NCBI GenBank assembly: GCA_026126105.1
Contig: JAHCJV010000013.1
Location: forward strand, 1-64,000
Direction of reading: 5' to 3'
Source of the DNA: Enhydrobacter sp.
GTDB lineage: Bacteria > Pseudomonadota > Alphaproteobacteria > Reyranellales > Reyranellaceae
DNA length: 64,000 nt
The translations under genes and the position numbers were made by a program. The notes below the pieces were generated by a model that saw nothing but the letters and a program-made list of their open reading frames with translations, was not told the DNA's origin and made no database searches. Numbering within the stretch: the stretch's first letter is position 1; every line of letters begins with the position of its first letter. This document shows positions 51,914-60,076 of the stretch, one piece after another.

Positions 51914-52968
51914 GCCTCGACGTCGACATCGAGCATACGCGCGGCACCTTCCGGCTTGCCGCGCGCTTCAGCTCGCAGCCTGGCGTGACGGCGCTGTTCG
52001 GCCGCTCGGGCTCGGGAAAGTCCAGCCTGGTCGACATCGTGGCGGGCCTGATCAGGCCGCTGCGTGGCAAGGTGGTGGTCGACGGACAGACACTGGTCGA
52101 CACGGAACGCGGCGTGTTCGTGCCGGCGCATCGCCGCCGTATCGGCTACGTTTTCCAGGACAGCCGGCTTTTCCCGCACCTCAGCGTCCGCCAGAACCTG
52201 CTCTTTGGACGCTGGTTTGCGCGCGGAGAAGGTGGCGTTGCCGGCGATTTCGACTCGATCGTGAAGCTGCTCGGCATCGGCCACCTCAGCGAGCGCAAGC
52301 CCAACTCGCTGTCGGGCGGCGAGAAGCAGCGGGTCGCGATCGGCCGCGCGCTGCTTGCCCGCCCCCGCCTGCTGCTGATGGACGAACCGCTCGCCTCGCT
52401 CGACGAAGCGCGGCGGGCCGAAATCCTGCCCTATATGGAGCGGTTGCGCGACGGAACCGGCGTGCCGATCCTCTATGTCAGCCACTCCGTCGTCGAGGTG
52501 GCCCGCCTCGCGACAACAGTCGTCATCCTGAGCGAGGGCAAGGTCACGGCGGTCGGTCCGGTGCTCGACATTCTGCCGCTCGCCGATGCGAACGACGGCG
52601 GAAGCGCGCTCGACGCGATCGTGACGGCCCACGACGAGACGTTCCAGCTCACCACCCTGGCTTCCACGGCAGGCGAACTGCAGGTGCCGAAGCTGGCCGC
52701 CGTTGTGGGATCGTCCGTGCGCGCGTACATACGGTCCCGCGACGTGATGCTGTCGCTCCAGCCGCCGCAGGAGATCAGCGCACTGAACGTGTTGGCTGGC
52801 AGGGTGGTCACCATTTCCGAAGGCGGCGCGCAGGCCGATGTCCGGCTCGATTGCAACGGCGCCGTCGTGATGGCCCGCCTCACCACCAAGTCGGTACGAC
52901 GGCTGGCGCTCGCTCCGGGGCGGCCGGTGTTCGCCGTGATCAAGAGTGTTTCGTTCGAGCGTAGCTAG
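51910..52968 (+). CDS. modC: molybdate ABC transporter ATP-binding protein
   Basis: A 352-residue ATPase. Walker A is FGRSGSGKSSL (30-40), the Q-loop VFQDSRLFPHLSVRQNL, the signature LSGGEKQRVAIGRAL, Walker B LLLMDEPLASLD and the H-loop YVSHSVVE. The C-terminal region (about 285-348) has the Mop/TOBE pattern (SALNVLAGRVVTIS...ADVRLDCNGAVVMARLTTKSV), which binds molybdate and regulates transport in ModC. The length matches E. coli ModC. Confidence 0.95.
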   Translation: MSLDVDIEHTRGTFRLAARFSSQPGVTALFGRSGSGKSSLVDIVAGLIRPLRGKVVVDGQTLVDTERGVFVPAHRRRIGYVFQDSRLFPHLSVRQNLLFGRWFARGEGGVAGDFDSIVKLLGIGHLSERKPNSLSGGEKQRVAIGRALLARPRLLLMDEPLASLDEARRAEILPYMERLRDGTGVPILYVSHSVVEVARLATTVVILSEGKVTAVGPVLDILPLADANDGGSALDAIVTAHDETFQLTTLASTAGELQVPKLAAVVGSSVRAYIRSRDVMLSLQPPQEISALNVLAGRVVTISEGGAQADVRLDCNGAVVMARLTTKSVRRLALAPGRPVFAVIKSVSFERS

Positions 52969-52977
52969 GAGCAGACG

Positions 52978-53328
52978 ATGCCCCATCTCAGCATCCGCAT
53001 CGACTTCGACGACGAAGGCCGCCTGGGCCCCGGCAAGGTCGCCCTGCTCGAGCAGATCGAGAGGGAAGGCTCCATATCCGCCGCGGGCCGAGCGATGAAC
53101 ATGTCCTACAAGCGGGCGTGGGAGCTGGTGTCGGAGATCAATCGCACCTTCGAGGAGCCGCTGGTCACCGCCCAGACCGGCGGGCGGGCCGGCGGCGGCG
53201 CGGTGCTCACACCTCGGGGACAGGAGTTGATCCGTCACTACCGCGCTATCGAGCGCAAGGCGCTGTCGGCGACCGCGCCGCACCTCAAGGCGCTGCAGGC
53301 GATTTCCCGGAGCCCGCGGCGGGCCTGA
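52978..53328 (+). CDS. one-domain ModE-like winged helix-turn-helix regulator
   Basis: A 116-residue DNA-binding protein matching the N-terminal LysR-type winged helix of ModE: GPGKVALLEQIEREGSISAAGRAMNMSYKRAWELVSEINR (key residues S-I-S-A-A-x-x-M-x-M-S-Y-x-x-A-W), then a wing with TGGRAGGGAVLTPRGQELI. The C-terminal Mop domains that bind molybdate in E. coli ModE are missing. It sits 9 bases after modC and probably regulates the mod operon or molybdoenzyme genes; how it would sense molybdate without a Mop domain is open. Confidence 0.88.
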   Translation: MPHLSIRIDFDDEGRLGPGKVALLEQIEREGSISAAGRAMNMSYKRAWELVSEINRTFEEPLVTAQTGGRAGGGAVLTPRGQELIRHYRAIERKALSATAPHLKALQAISRSPRRA

Positions 53329-53335
53329 GCGTTAT

Positions 53336-53354
53336 CCTCCCTTGGCCAGGGAGG
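53336..53354 (+). promoter_or_regulatory. hairpin sequestering the ribosome-binding site of the next gene
   Basis: CCTCCCT (53336-53342) and AGGGAGG (53348-53354) form a perfect 7-bp stem around TGGCC. The 3' arm is the Shine-Dalgarno sequence for ATG 53359. The hairpin could terminate the mod transcript or mask the ribosome-binding site. Confidence 0.5.
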
Positions 53355-53358
53355 TCGT

Positions 53359-54438
53359 ATGGCAAGAATAACAGTCCGCAAGGGCATGCCGAGCGTGCAG
53401 CTCGACAAGGCACAATTCGCCGAACGACTGAAGCAGCGGTTCCAGGATCCCGCATTCGAGCCGCTGCAGACCGAGATCGACAGGATCATCGACGCCGCCT
53501 GGGACGGGTACGACAATAGCCGCAAGGCTCCTTATACCCGGCCGGCCGGACCGGGCCACGCCGACCCGGAGTACGAACTCTCGGTCGACTGGCTGGCACA
53601 TCGCGATGCGCTCCAGGAGGCCGAGCGACGGCAAAAATCTCCGTCGTCCATGTCGCGCATCCTGCTGATCGACGGCTCCCCGCGCAGCGACCAGACGTGT
53701 CCGGGCGAGATCTCGAAGAGTTTCCGTTTGATGGAGATCGCCGAGCAGGTGATCGAGCGCGAACGCGACTTCGAGGTCGAGCGGCTCGAACTCAGCCGCC
53801 TCACGTCCGAGTTCGGCCGTCAGATCCACCCCTGCAAGGGCTGCGTGTCGACCGCGATGCCGCTCTGCCATTGGCCCTGCTCCTGCTATCCCAACCATTC
53901 GCTGGGGCAGGTCAACGACTGGATGGGCGAGATCTATGCGATGTGGACCGCCGCGCACGGCGTCATGATCGTGACACCGGTGCACTGGTATCAGGCACCG
54001 ACGGTATTGAAAGCGATGATCGACCGACTCGTGTGCGCCGACGGCGGCAACCCCGACCCGACCTCGACCTCGGGCAAGGACGCGCAGAAGGCCAAGGAAA
54101 TCGAGATGAACGGCTGGGACTTCCCGCGCCATCTTGCCGGCCGGGTTTTCTCGGTCGTCGTGCACGGCGATTCTGCCGGAACCGAGACTCTGCGCCGATC
54201 GCTATCGGACTGGCTGGGCGACATGGGCCTGATCGGCGCGGGACATGCCGCCGAGATCGACCGCTATATCGGCTATTACGAGCCGTATGCCGATAGCCAC
54301 CGGGCGCTCGACGGCGACCGCGCGTTTCAGGAGGAGACACGCAACGCCGCCCGTGCCTTGGTGGCCGCGGTCAGACTGATGCGACGTGGCACGTTGCCAA
54401 GGGCCGACGCCGGGCTCGCCGAGCCAAGGCCGAAATGA
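53359..54438 (+). CDS. NAD(P)H-dependent FMN reductase/flavodoxin-fold protein with N-terminal extension
   Basis: A 359-residue protein. Residues 98-290 form an NADPH-dependent FMN reductase-like domain: MSRILLIDGSPRSDQTCPGE (FMN phosphate loop GSPRS), HPCKGCVSTAMPLCHWPCSCYPN with several cysteines near 154-176, and VTPVHWYQAPTVLKAMIDRL near 208-227. The N-terminal 97 residues (MARITVRKGMPSVQL...) are a separate conserved-looking segment, probably helical, with YTRPAGPGHADPEYELSVDWL. ATG 53650 would give only the reductase domain, but the strong AGGGAGG before 53359 supports the long form. It could supply reduced FMN to the flavin monooxygenases in this window, though it lies over 25 kb from them. 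Confidence 0.8.
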   Translation: MARITVRKGMPSVQLDKAQFAERLKQRFQDPAFEPLQTEIDRIIDAAWDGYDNSRKAPYTRPAGPGHADPEYELSVDWLAHRDALQEAERRQKSPSSMSRILLIDGSPRSDQTCPGEISKSFRLMEIAEQVIERERDFEVERLELSRLTSEFGRQIHPCKGCVSTAMPLCHWPCSCYPNHSLGQVNDWMGEIYAMWTAAHGVMIVTPVHWYQAPTVLKAMIDRLVCADGGNPDPTSTSGKDAQKAKEIEMNGWDFPRHLAGRVFSVVVHGDSAGTETLRRSLSDWLGDMGLIGAGHAAEIDRYIGYYEPYADSHRALDGDRAFQEETRNAARALVAAVRLMRRGTLPRADAGLAEPRPK

Positions 54439-54459
54439 CGTCCTCCGGGGGGAGAGAAT

Positions 54460-56082
54460 ATGTCCAGACTGTTCCTGATGTTCGAGATTCGATATCTGCC
54501 GTTCGTCATGGCGATCGTCTTGAGTTCGGCTTTCGCCGTGGCGCTGGCGGTGCATCCGAATTACGTCTGGCTCTGGATCGGCTTCGGCATCGCCTTCTTC
54601 TTCCTGTCGGTCGGCTTGCACGACATCTGGCAGAAACCCAGCGCCGTTCTGCGCAACTATCCGATCGCCGCGCACCTGCGCTTCATCCTCGAATCGATCC
54701 GCCCTGAAATGCGGCAGTATTTCTTCGAGGACGAGAAGGACGGGCTTCCGTTCAGCCGCGACAAGCGGGCCATCGTCTACCAGCGCTCCAAGAACGCGCT
54801 CGACGTGAGGCCGTTCGGCACCAACTACAACGTCTACGAGCCGGGATTCGAATGGATCAACCATTCCATGTCACCGGCGGCGCCGAGCAAGGAGCCATTC
54901 CGCATCGTCATTGGCGGACCAGATTGCGCAAGGCCGTATTCGGCCTCGGTGTTCAACATCTCCGCCATGAGCTTCGGTTCGCTGTCGGCCAACGCGATCC
55001 GCGCGCTGAACGGCGGCGCCAGGCTCGGCGGCTTCGCGCACGATACCGGCGAGGGCGGCTACAGTCCGTATCATCGAGAGGGCGGCGGCGACATCGTCTG
55101 GGAAATCGGCTCGGGCTACTTCGGCTGCCGCAATCCCGATGGCACATTCTCGGCCGAGAAGTTCGCTGCGGCCGCCGCAAACGAGCAGATCAAGATGGTC
55201 GAGCTCAAAATGAGCCAGGGCGCCAAGCCCGGCCACGGCGGCGTGCTGCCCGCGCCCAAGGTCAGCGTCGAGATTTCTCTGACACGCGGCGTGCCGACCG
55301 GTCAGGATTGCGTCTCGCCGTCGAGTCACTCTGCCTTCTCGACACCGATCGAAATGATGCAGTTCATCGCCGAGATGCGACGCCTGTCGGGCGGCAAGCC
55401 GGCCGGGTTCAAGCTCTGCGTCGGACACGAATGGGAGTTCCTCGCCATCTGCAAGGCGATGCTCGAGACCGGCCTCTATCCCGACTTCATCGTGGTCGAC
55501 GGCAAGGAGGGCGGCACCGGCGCGGCGCCGCTGGAGTTCATCGATCACATCGGCAAGCCGATGCGCGAGGGCCTTTCCTTCGTGCACAACGCGCTGGTCG
55601 GTATCGGCGTGCGCCAACGCATCAAGCTCGGCGCGTCGGGCAAGATCATTTCCGGCTTCGACATTGCACGGGCCATGGCGCTCGGCGCCGACTGGTGCAA
55701 CGCCGCACGCGGCTTCATGTTCGCCGTCGGCTGCATCCAGTCGCAGAGCTGCCATACCGACAAGTGCCCGACGGGCGTGGCGACCCAGGACGCGGATAGG
55801 CAAAAGGCGCTGGTCGTCGAGGACAAGCTCCATCGCGTCGCCAACTTCCACAAAGCGACGATCCACGCGCTGGCCGACCTTACCGCTGCGGCGGGGCTCG
55901 ATCATCCCAACCAGTTCAAGCTGGTGCATATTTCCCACCGCCTGTCGGCCAGCGAGGTTGCGACCTTCGCGGACCTCTATCCTGCGCTGCGCGAAAGGGA
56001 GCTGATCGAGGGCACGAACAATCCGCGCTGGCGGACTCCGTGGGACCTGGCAGACGCCAGGTCGTTTCGTGCCAACGCCTGA
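54460..56082 (+). CDS. membrane-anchored FMN-binding glutamate-synthase-family protein
   Basis: A 540-residue protein. Two hydrophobic segments at about 9-32 and 36-52 should anchor it in the membrane. The rest is a glutamate-synthase FMN/Fe-S barrel: AMSFGSLSANAIRALNGGA near 168-186, GEGGYSPYHREGGGDIVWEIGSGYFG near 196-221, SQGAKPGHGG near 251-260, DGKEGGTGAAPLEF near 347-360, and the 3Fe-4S cluster motif C-x5-C-x4-CP (CIQSQSCHTDKCP near 426-438). The glutaminase domain of GltB is absent, so it is not a stand-alone glutamate synthase. Related proteins transfer electrons or act on N-methylglutamate; the role here is unknown. Confidence 0.88.
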   Translation: MSRLFLMFEIRYLPFVMAIVLSSAFAVALAVHPNYVWLWIGFGIAFFFLSVGLHDIWQKPSAVLRNYPIAAHLRFILESIRPEMRQYFFEDEKDGLPFSRDKRAIVYQRSKNALDVRPFGTNYNVYEPGFEWINHSMSPAAPSKEPFRIVIGGPDCARPYSASVFNISAMSFGSLSANAIRALNGGARLGGFAHDTGEGGYSPYHREGGGDIVWEIGSGYFGCRNPDGTFSAEKFAAAAANEQIKMVELKMSQGAKPGHGGVLPAPKVSVEISLTRGVPTGQDCVSPSSHSAFSTPIEMMQFIAEMRRLSGGKPAGFKLCVGHEWEFLAICKAMLETGLYPDFIVVDGKEGGTGAAPLEFIDHIGKPMREGLSFVHNALVGIGVRQRIKLGASGKIISGFDIARAMALGADWCNAARGFMFAVGCIQSQSCHTDKCPTGVATQDADRQKALVVEDKLHRVANFHKATIHALADLTAAAGLDHPNQFKLVHISHRLSASEVATFADLYPALRERELIEGTNNPRWRTPWDLADARSFRANA

Positions 56083-56086
56083 GGGC

Positions 56087-57154
56087 TCACCACGGTCCGA
56101 CGCCGAACAGCCCGGCAAATGTTTCACGCGCGATGCGCACCGGCGGCGGCGGCGTGCCGCGCCGGAACCTGAGCGTCCAGGCCGAGAAGCCGGACATGAA
56201 GAATCGAGGTTCGACGCCTGCGACGGTATCGCCCTCGCCGGCGCCAGTGCCGATCGCCTGCGGATACCAGCTGCCGTCCTCGACGATCTGCAGCGGTGGC
56301 GACCAGCCGGCCGGATCGCCTGGATCGGCGTTGAAGGTGATGTAGACGCCCCGCTGCACGATGTCGGCGTTGCCGTCCTGCGTGCGGTTCAGCAGCATGA
56401 CGAACAGGTCGAGGAAGCGATTGTAGTGGACGGCCGGACCCCAAAAGGCGGCCGGATTCCGGTGGCGCCAACCGCGTGTCACCGCAAAGAGCGGCGTCGC
56501 CTCGCCGTTCTGCCAACTCCCATCGCGCCAGAATTCGAGGCTGGCCGGGCGGTGGCGCGCTGCCACCGGGTAGCGCGCCACCGACACGCCCTGCCGGCCC
56601 TCGTCGGGCAGGTAACAGGAATAGTGGAGGTAGAACCATTGTGCCGCACGGTCCGGCAAGACGCAGAAATCGCCGTAGCCGCCGGCAAGGAAGCCGTTGG
56701 CGAAGCTGCAGTCGGCTTCTGCCAGCGGACGGCGCAGAAGGTCGCCGAGGAAGCACCAGCTCCGGCCGTCGTCACAGGAGACGATCGCGCCGATATGCGG
56801 CACGAAGAGCCGCCTCTCGCAAGGGGCCAGTTCCTCGGCGTGGTACCAGCCGAACAGGCGGCCGTCGGGCGCCCGCCAGACCGACTGGATCCATTTGCCC
56901 GTTTCCGGTGCCGGATCCTCGATAAACCGGACCGGCGACCACGTGCCATCGGGCCATCGGCCGGATGACCTGCAGCGCAGCGTGTGGCCGCGCGGCTGGT
57001 AGTGCGACACGAAGGCAAGGGTGTTTCCGTCCGCACGCAGCAGCGGCGAATTCGCGTCCGTACGCCGGAGCGGCGGCGCGTGAAGCTTGAGGGGATCCGC
57101 CGGCACGAGGTCGACGACCCAGGGATCGGACGGCAAGGGATCGCAGATCGACAT
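56087..57154 (-). CDS. protein of unknown function, sialidase/beta-propeller-like
   Basis: A 355-residue protein without a signal peptide. It has repeated beta-rich, Trp/Asp-rich blocks: SRDDGRSW-like SCDDGRSWCFLG near 125-136, NADPGDPAGWSPPLQI near 276-291, and KWIQSVWRAPDGRLFGWYHAEE near 87-108. The pattern of S-x-D-x-G-x-x-W blades and the ending SAWTLRFRRG recall exo-sialidase or GH43-like propellers, but no catalytic set can be named. It is convergent with the gene ending at 56082 and divergent from the aminotransferase at 57265. It could also be a non-enzymatic carbohydrate-binding protein. Confidence 0.6.
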   Translation of the reverse strand: MSICDPLPSDPWVVDLVPADPLKLHAPPLRRTDANSPLLRADGNTLAFVSHYQPRGHTLRCRSSGRWPDGTWSPVRFIEDPAPETGKWIQSVWRAPDGRLFGWYHAEELAPCERRLFVPHIGAIVSCDDGRSWCFLGDLLRRPLAEADCSFANGFLAGGYGDFCVLPDRAAQWFYLHYSCYLPDEGRQGVSVARYPVAARHRPASLEFWRDGSWQNGEATPLFAVTRGWRHRNPAAFWGPAVHYNRFLDLFVMLLNRTQDGNADIVQRGVYITFNADPGDPAGWSPPLQIVEDGSWYPQAIGTGAGEGDTVAGVEPRFFMSGFSAWTLRFRRGTPPPPVRIARETFAGLFGVGPW

Positions 57155-57264
57155 GCCGCAGCATCGCCGCCAGCTCCTGACCGGCCATGATCTGAATCAA
57201 GTTGCCAAGGCGGCGGACTTGCCCCAGCAATTGCCTACAAGGAAAAGCGTTTCGAGGAAGCCCG

Positions 57265-58494
57265 ATGACTGCACCGTTCGATGTCGCACCCCTGCTCGCG
57301 CCCGGCACGCCTGCGCCCGCCGCGAAGTGGAACGGGTTCCCGAAGTACAATTTCGTGGGCGGGCACAACGATGCCGACAACGTGCCGGTCGATGCGCTGA
57401 TCGAGGCGGCGACCGCCGTGCTGCGCCGCGAAGGTCCCACCCTGGCGACCTATGGGCTGAACAGCGGCCCGCTCGGCTACCGGCCGCTGCGCGAGTTTCT
57501 GTCGGGCAAGCTCAAGGGCCATGCCGGTATCGACTGCTCGCCGGACGAGATCCTGATCACCTCGGGCTCGCTGCAGGGGCTCGACCTCGTCAACACGCTG
57601 CTGCTCGCCAAGGGCGACACGGTTCTGATCGAGAAGGAGACTTACGGCGGCGCGCTGACTCGATTGGCGAAATTTGGCGTCAACATCATCGGCATCCCGC
57701 TGGACGACGACGGCATGCGCATGGACGCCCTCAAGGCCAAGCTCGAGGAACTCAAGGCCAAGGGCGTCAAGCCGAAATACATCTACACGATCCCGACGGT
57801 GCAGAATCCGACCGGCTCGATCATGCCGGAGGCACGGCGCCAGGAGCTGATTGCGATCGCGCGCGAGTACGGTGTGATGATTTTCGAGGACGAGTGCTAC
57901 TCCGACCTGGTCTGGAGCGGCGAGCGACCGAAGTCGATCTACGCGCTGGCGGGCGGCGACGGCGTGATCTTCGTCGGCTCCTTCTCCAAGTCGATCGCCC
58001 CGGCGCTCCGCGTCGGCTACATCGTCGCCAAGTGGGATATCCTCGCGCGCATCCTCGGGCTCAAGCAGGACGCGGGCTCGGGCGCGCTCGAGCAGATGGT
58101 GCTGGCCGAGTTCTGCAGCAGGCACTTCGCCAACCACGTGCCCAAGCTCAACAAGGCGCTGAGCCACAAGCTGCAGGTGCTGCGCGAGGCGCTGGCCGAG
58201 CAGTTCGGCACGGCGGCCGAGTTCGGCGACCCGCCGGGCGGCATCTATCTCTGGATCAAGCTCCCCGACAACGTCGACACGGTGAAGCTCGGCCAGGCAG
58301 CGCTCGCCGCGGGCGTGTCGCTCAATCCCGGTCCCGAGTGGTCGACCGACAAGGAATATGCCCGCAGCCGGCTGCGCCTCTGCTTTGCCAACCCCGACCC
58401 TGAGACCATCAAGAAGGGCGTCGAGGTCCTGGCCGAAGTGTGCCGCCGGGAGTTCGGCGTGCCGCTGCGCAGCGCCAACGTCGACAAGGCCTGA
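57265..58494 (+). CDS. PLP-dependent aminotransferase, class I/II (LysN/aminoadipate-like)
   Basis: A 409-residue fold-type I enzyme. Features are YGLNSGPLGYRPLREFL near 72-88, ITSGSLQGLDLV near 103-114, PTVQNPTGSIMP near 183-194, the Asp/Tyr pair FEDECYSDLVW near 219-229, and the PLP lysine in GSFSKSIAPALRVGY near 248-262. The same pattern occurs in 2-aminoadipate aminotransferase (LysN) and in MocR-derived transaminases. It probably transfers an amino group from a broad amino acid set to 2-oxoglutarate. ATG 57265 (MTAPFDV) follows GAGGAAG. Its stop is embedded in a hairpin shared with the convergent gene. Confidence 0.9.
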   Translation: MTAPFDVAPLLAPGTPAPAAKWNGFPKYNFVGGHNDADNVPVDALIEAATAVLRREGPTLATYGLNSGPLGYRPLREFLSGKLKGHAGIDCSPDEILITSGSLQGLDLVNTLLLAKGDTVLIEKETYGGALTRLAKFGVNIIGIPLDDDGMRMDALKAKLEELKAKGVKPKYIYTIPTVQNPTGSIMPEARRQELIAIAREYGVMIFEDECYSDLVWSGERPKSIYALAGGDGVIFVGSFSKSIAPALRVGYIVAKWDILARILGLKQDAGSGALEQMVLAEFCSRHFANHVPKLNKALSHKLQVLREALAEQFGTAAEFGDPPGGIYLWIKLPDNVDTVKLGQAALAAGVSLNPGPEWSTDKEYARSRLRLCFANPDPETIKKGVEVLAEVCRREFGVPLRSANVDKA

Positions 58495-58510
58495 GACGAC
58501 GGGTCAGGCC
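58488..58510. terminator. bidirectional hairpin between convergent genes
   Basis: GGCCTGA (58488-58494) and TCAGGCC (58504-58510) form a perfect 7-bp stem with a 9-base loop. Both stop codons lie in the stem: TGA of the aminotransferase and TCA (minus-strand TGA) of the VOC protein. No T-run is seen. Confidence 0.5.
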
Positions 58511-58923
58511 ATCGGCTTGGGCGAAAGCACCATCCAGGATACGCCGAACTTGTCGGCGACCATGCCGAAGCGGGTGGCGAAGAAGGTCTCGGCCATCGGC
58601 ATCTGAACCTGCCCGTCCTTGCCGAGTGCCGCGAACAGCTTCTCGGCCTCGGCTTCGTCGGAGGCATTGAGGGTGAGCGTGACGCCTTCGAACTTGGGGG
58701 TGCCGCCGCAATCGCCGTCGGAAATGAAGATCGGCGAATCGCCGATCTTGATGCAGGCATGCATGACCTTGTCCTCGGAGCCGGGCTGCATCATCGACTT
58801 CTGGTCGGCCGGCATGTCCTTGAAATGCATAAGCATCTCGACCTGAGCGCCGATCGCGTCCTTGTAGAACTCGATCGCCTCCTCCGATTTACCGCCGAAA
58901 TACAGATAGGGCTGCACGTTCAT
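58504..58923 (-). CDS. VOC-superfamily protein (PhnB/glyoxalase-like)
   Basis: A 139-residue protein of the PhnB-like VOC family, starting MNVQPYLYFGGKSEEAIEFYKDA. The two beta-alpha-beta-beta-beta halves are visible (VMHACIKIGDSPIFISDG and TRFGMVADKFGVSWMVLSPK), ending with the usual FGVxWMV motif. Its reaction is unknown; PhnB itself lacks enzymatic function, while other VOC proteins bind metals or antibiotics. ATG 58923 follows AGGAG. It is the last gene of the SRPBCC/YceI cluster. Confidence 0.9.
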   Translation of the reverse strand: MNVQPYLYFGGKSEEAIEFYKDAIGAQVEMLMHFKDMPADQKSMMQPGSEDKVMHACIKIGDSPIFISDGDCGGTPKFEGVTLTLNASDEAEAEKLFAALGKDGQVQMPMAETFFATRFGMVADKFGVSWMVLSPKPMA

Positions 58924-58993
58924 CGTCGTTCTCCTTCGCTGACGTAAATTGCCACCCGCCGGCACGGTCGCCGGGGCCGGTGCGGGTCACGCC

Positions 58994-59452
58994 TCACAGT
59001 CCGGATGTGAACTGGCCGAGCCGCTCCAAGGCGCCGGTCCAACCGCCGGTGTGGCTCTGGCTGGCCGCTTCCGACCGGAAGGCCTCGTGGCGCAGGACGA
59101 GCCGCGTGCGCGCTCCGAGATCCTCCAGGGTCACGGTCACGAGGGTTTCCGTCTCCACCGTGCCGTCGTCGAATTCGGTGTTGTAGGTGAAGACCAGACG
59201 CTCGGGCGAGACGATCTCGCGATACTCGCCCCACTTGGTGACGATGCTGCCGTCGCGGCCGCGCATGCGCCGGTGCCAGCCGCCGCCCGGCCGCACATCC
59301 ATCTTGCACGAAACCAGTGTCCACTCCTGCGGCATCCACCAGCGCACGGCCTGCTCGGGATCGGTCCAGGCGGCGAAGACTCGCTCTCGCGGCGCGGCCA
59401 GCTCGCGCGTCAGCGCGAGCTCGTGAGCGTCGGGCCGCAGCACCACGTTCAA
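58994..59452 (-). CDS. SRPBCC (AHSA1/START-like) domain protein
   Basis: A 152-residue AHSA1-type protein: LALTRELAAPRERVFAAWTDPEQAVRWWMPQEW near 12-44 (key residues VFxAWTDPExxxxWW), then GEYREIVSPERLVFTYN and a C-terminal GWTGALERLGQF segment, all typical of the family. Members bind hydrophobic ligands or act as stress or xenobiotic-binding proteins and are usually encoded with an ArsR regulator. No ArsR gene lies here. The start overlaps the YceI stop (ATGA at 59449-59452). Confidence 0.92.
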   Translation of the reverse strand: MNVVLRPDAHELALTRELAAPRERVFAAWTDPEQAVRWWMPQEWTLVSCKMDVRPGGGWHRRMRGRDGSIVTKWGEYREIVSPERLVFTYNTEFDDGTVETETLVTVTLEDLGARTRLVLRHEAFRSEAASQSHTGGWTGALERLGQFTSGL

Positions 59453-60075
59453 GGCGCCCTCTCGAATTCGGCGTCGACCACGATCTCGATCGCCGGTCCG
59501 AACAGCGCCGGCAATCCGAAATCCTGCGGAGCGATGGACGCGACGGCGTGTACGCCCAGGCGCGGCTTGTCGGCCCAGCCCTTGCCGACGCCGACCAGCT
59601 CGACGTCGAACGTCACGGGCTTCGTCGTACCCATGAGGGTGAACTGGCCGTCGACCTTGCCGTGCGTTTCGTCCGTGCGGCGGAACGCCGTGGACACGAA
59701 CGTCGCCTCGGGGAACTTCGCCGCCTTGAGATACTGGTCGCCCGCCAGCATGTAGGCGAAGTCCTTGACGTTGGACGTGATCGATTCGGTCTTCACCGAA
59801 ACCGTCAGCGTCGACTTCTCCGGTGTCGCCGGATCGAAGGTCAGCTTGCCGCTCGCCTCATTGAAGCGGAAGATGCTCCACGAGTAGCCGATGTGCGACA
59901 CCCGCGCGAGCACCGCGCAATGGTCGGGGTCGAGCGTATAGGTGCCCGCGCGCGCATCGGCGAGCGTCTTGCCGCCCATGAAGACGCCCGGCGGCAGATC
60001 CGATGAGGACTGCGCGGCGGCGCTGCCGGCAACGACGGTGAGCGCGAGCGTCAGAAGAGCGATCGATCGATTCAT
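59449..60075 (-). CDS. YceI family periplasmic lipid-binding-like protein
   Basis: A 208-residue protein with a Sec signal peptide (RSIALLTLALTVVAGSAAAQS, cleavage near 21). The YceI lipocalin-like fold follows: AGTYTLDPDHCAVLARVSHIGYSWSIFRF near 38-66 (Y-x-lD-xxHs pattern), then KLTFDPATPEKSTLTVSVKTESI, LMGTTKPVTFDVEL near 157-170 and FGLPALFGPAIEIVVDAEFER at the end. YceI proteins bind isoprenoid chains in the periplasm. It lies between two SRPBCC genes, with a 1-base gap to the upstream one. Confidence 0.94.
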   Translation of the reverse strand: MNRSIALLTLALTVVAGSAAAQSSSDLPPGVFMGGKTLADARAGTYTLDPDHCAVLARVSHIGYSWSIFRFNEASGKLTFDPATPEKSTLTVSVKTESITSNVKDFAYMLAGDQYLKAAKFPEATFVSTAFRRTDETHGKVDGQFTLMGTTKPVTFDVELVGVGKGWADKPRLGVHAVASIAPQDFGLPALFGPAIEIVVDAEFERAP

Positions 60076-60076
60076 G

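Noticed and set aside
53359..54438. Two separate genes (small 95-residue protein plus FMN reductase starting at 53650)
   Set aside because: The frame is continuous, has a strong ribosome-binding site before 53359, and none suitable before 53650.
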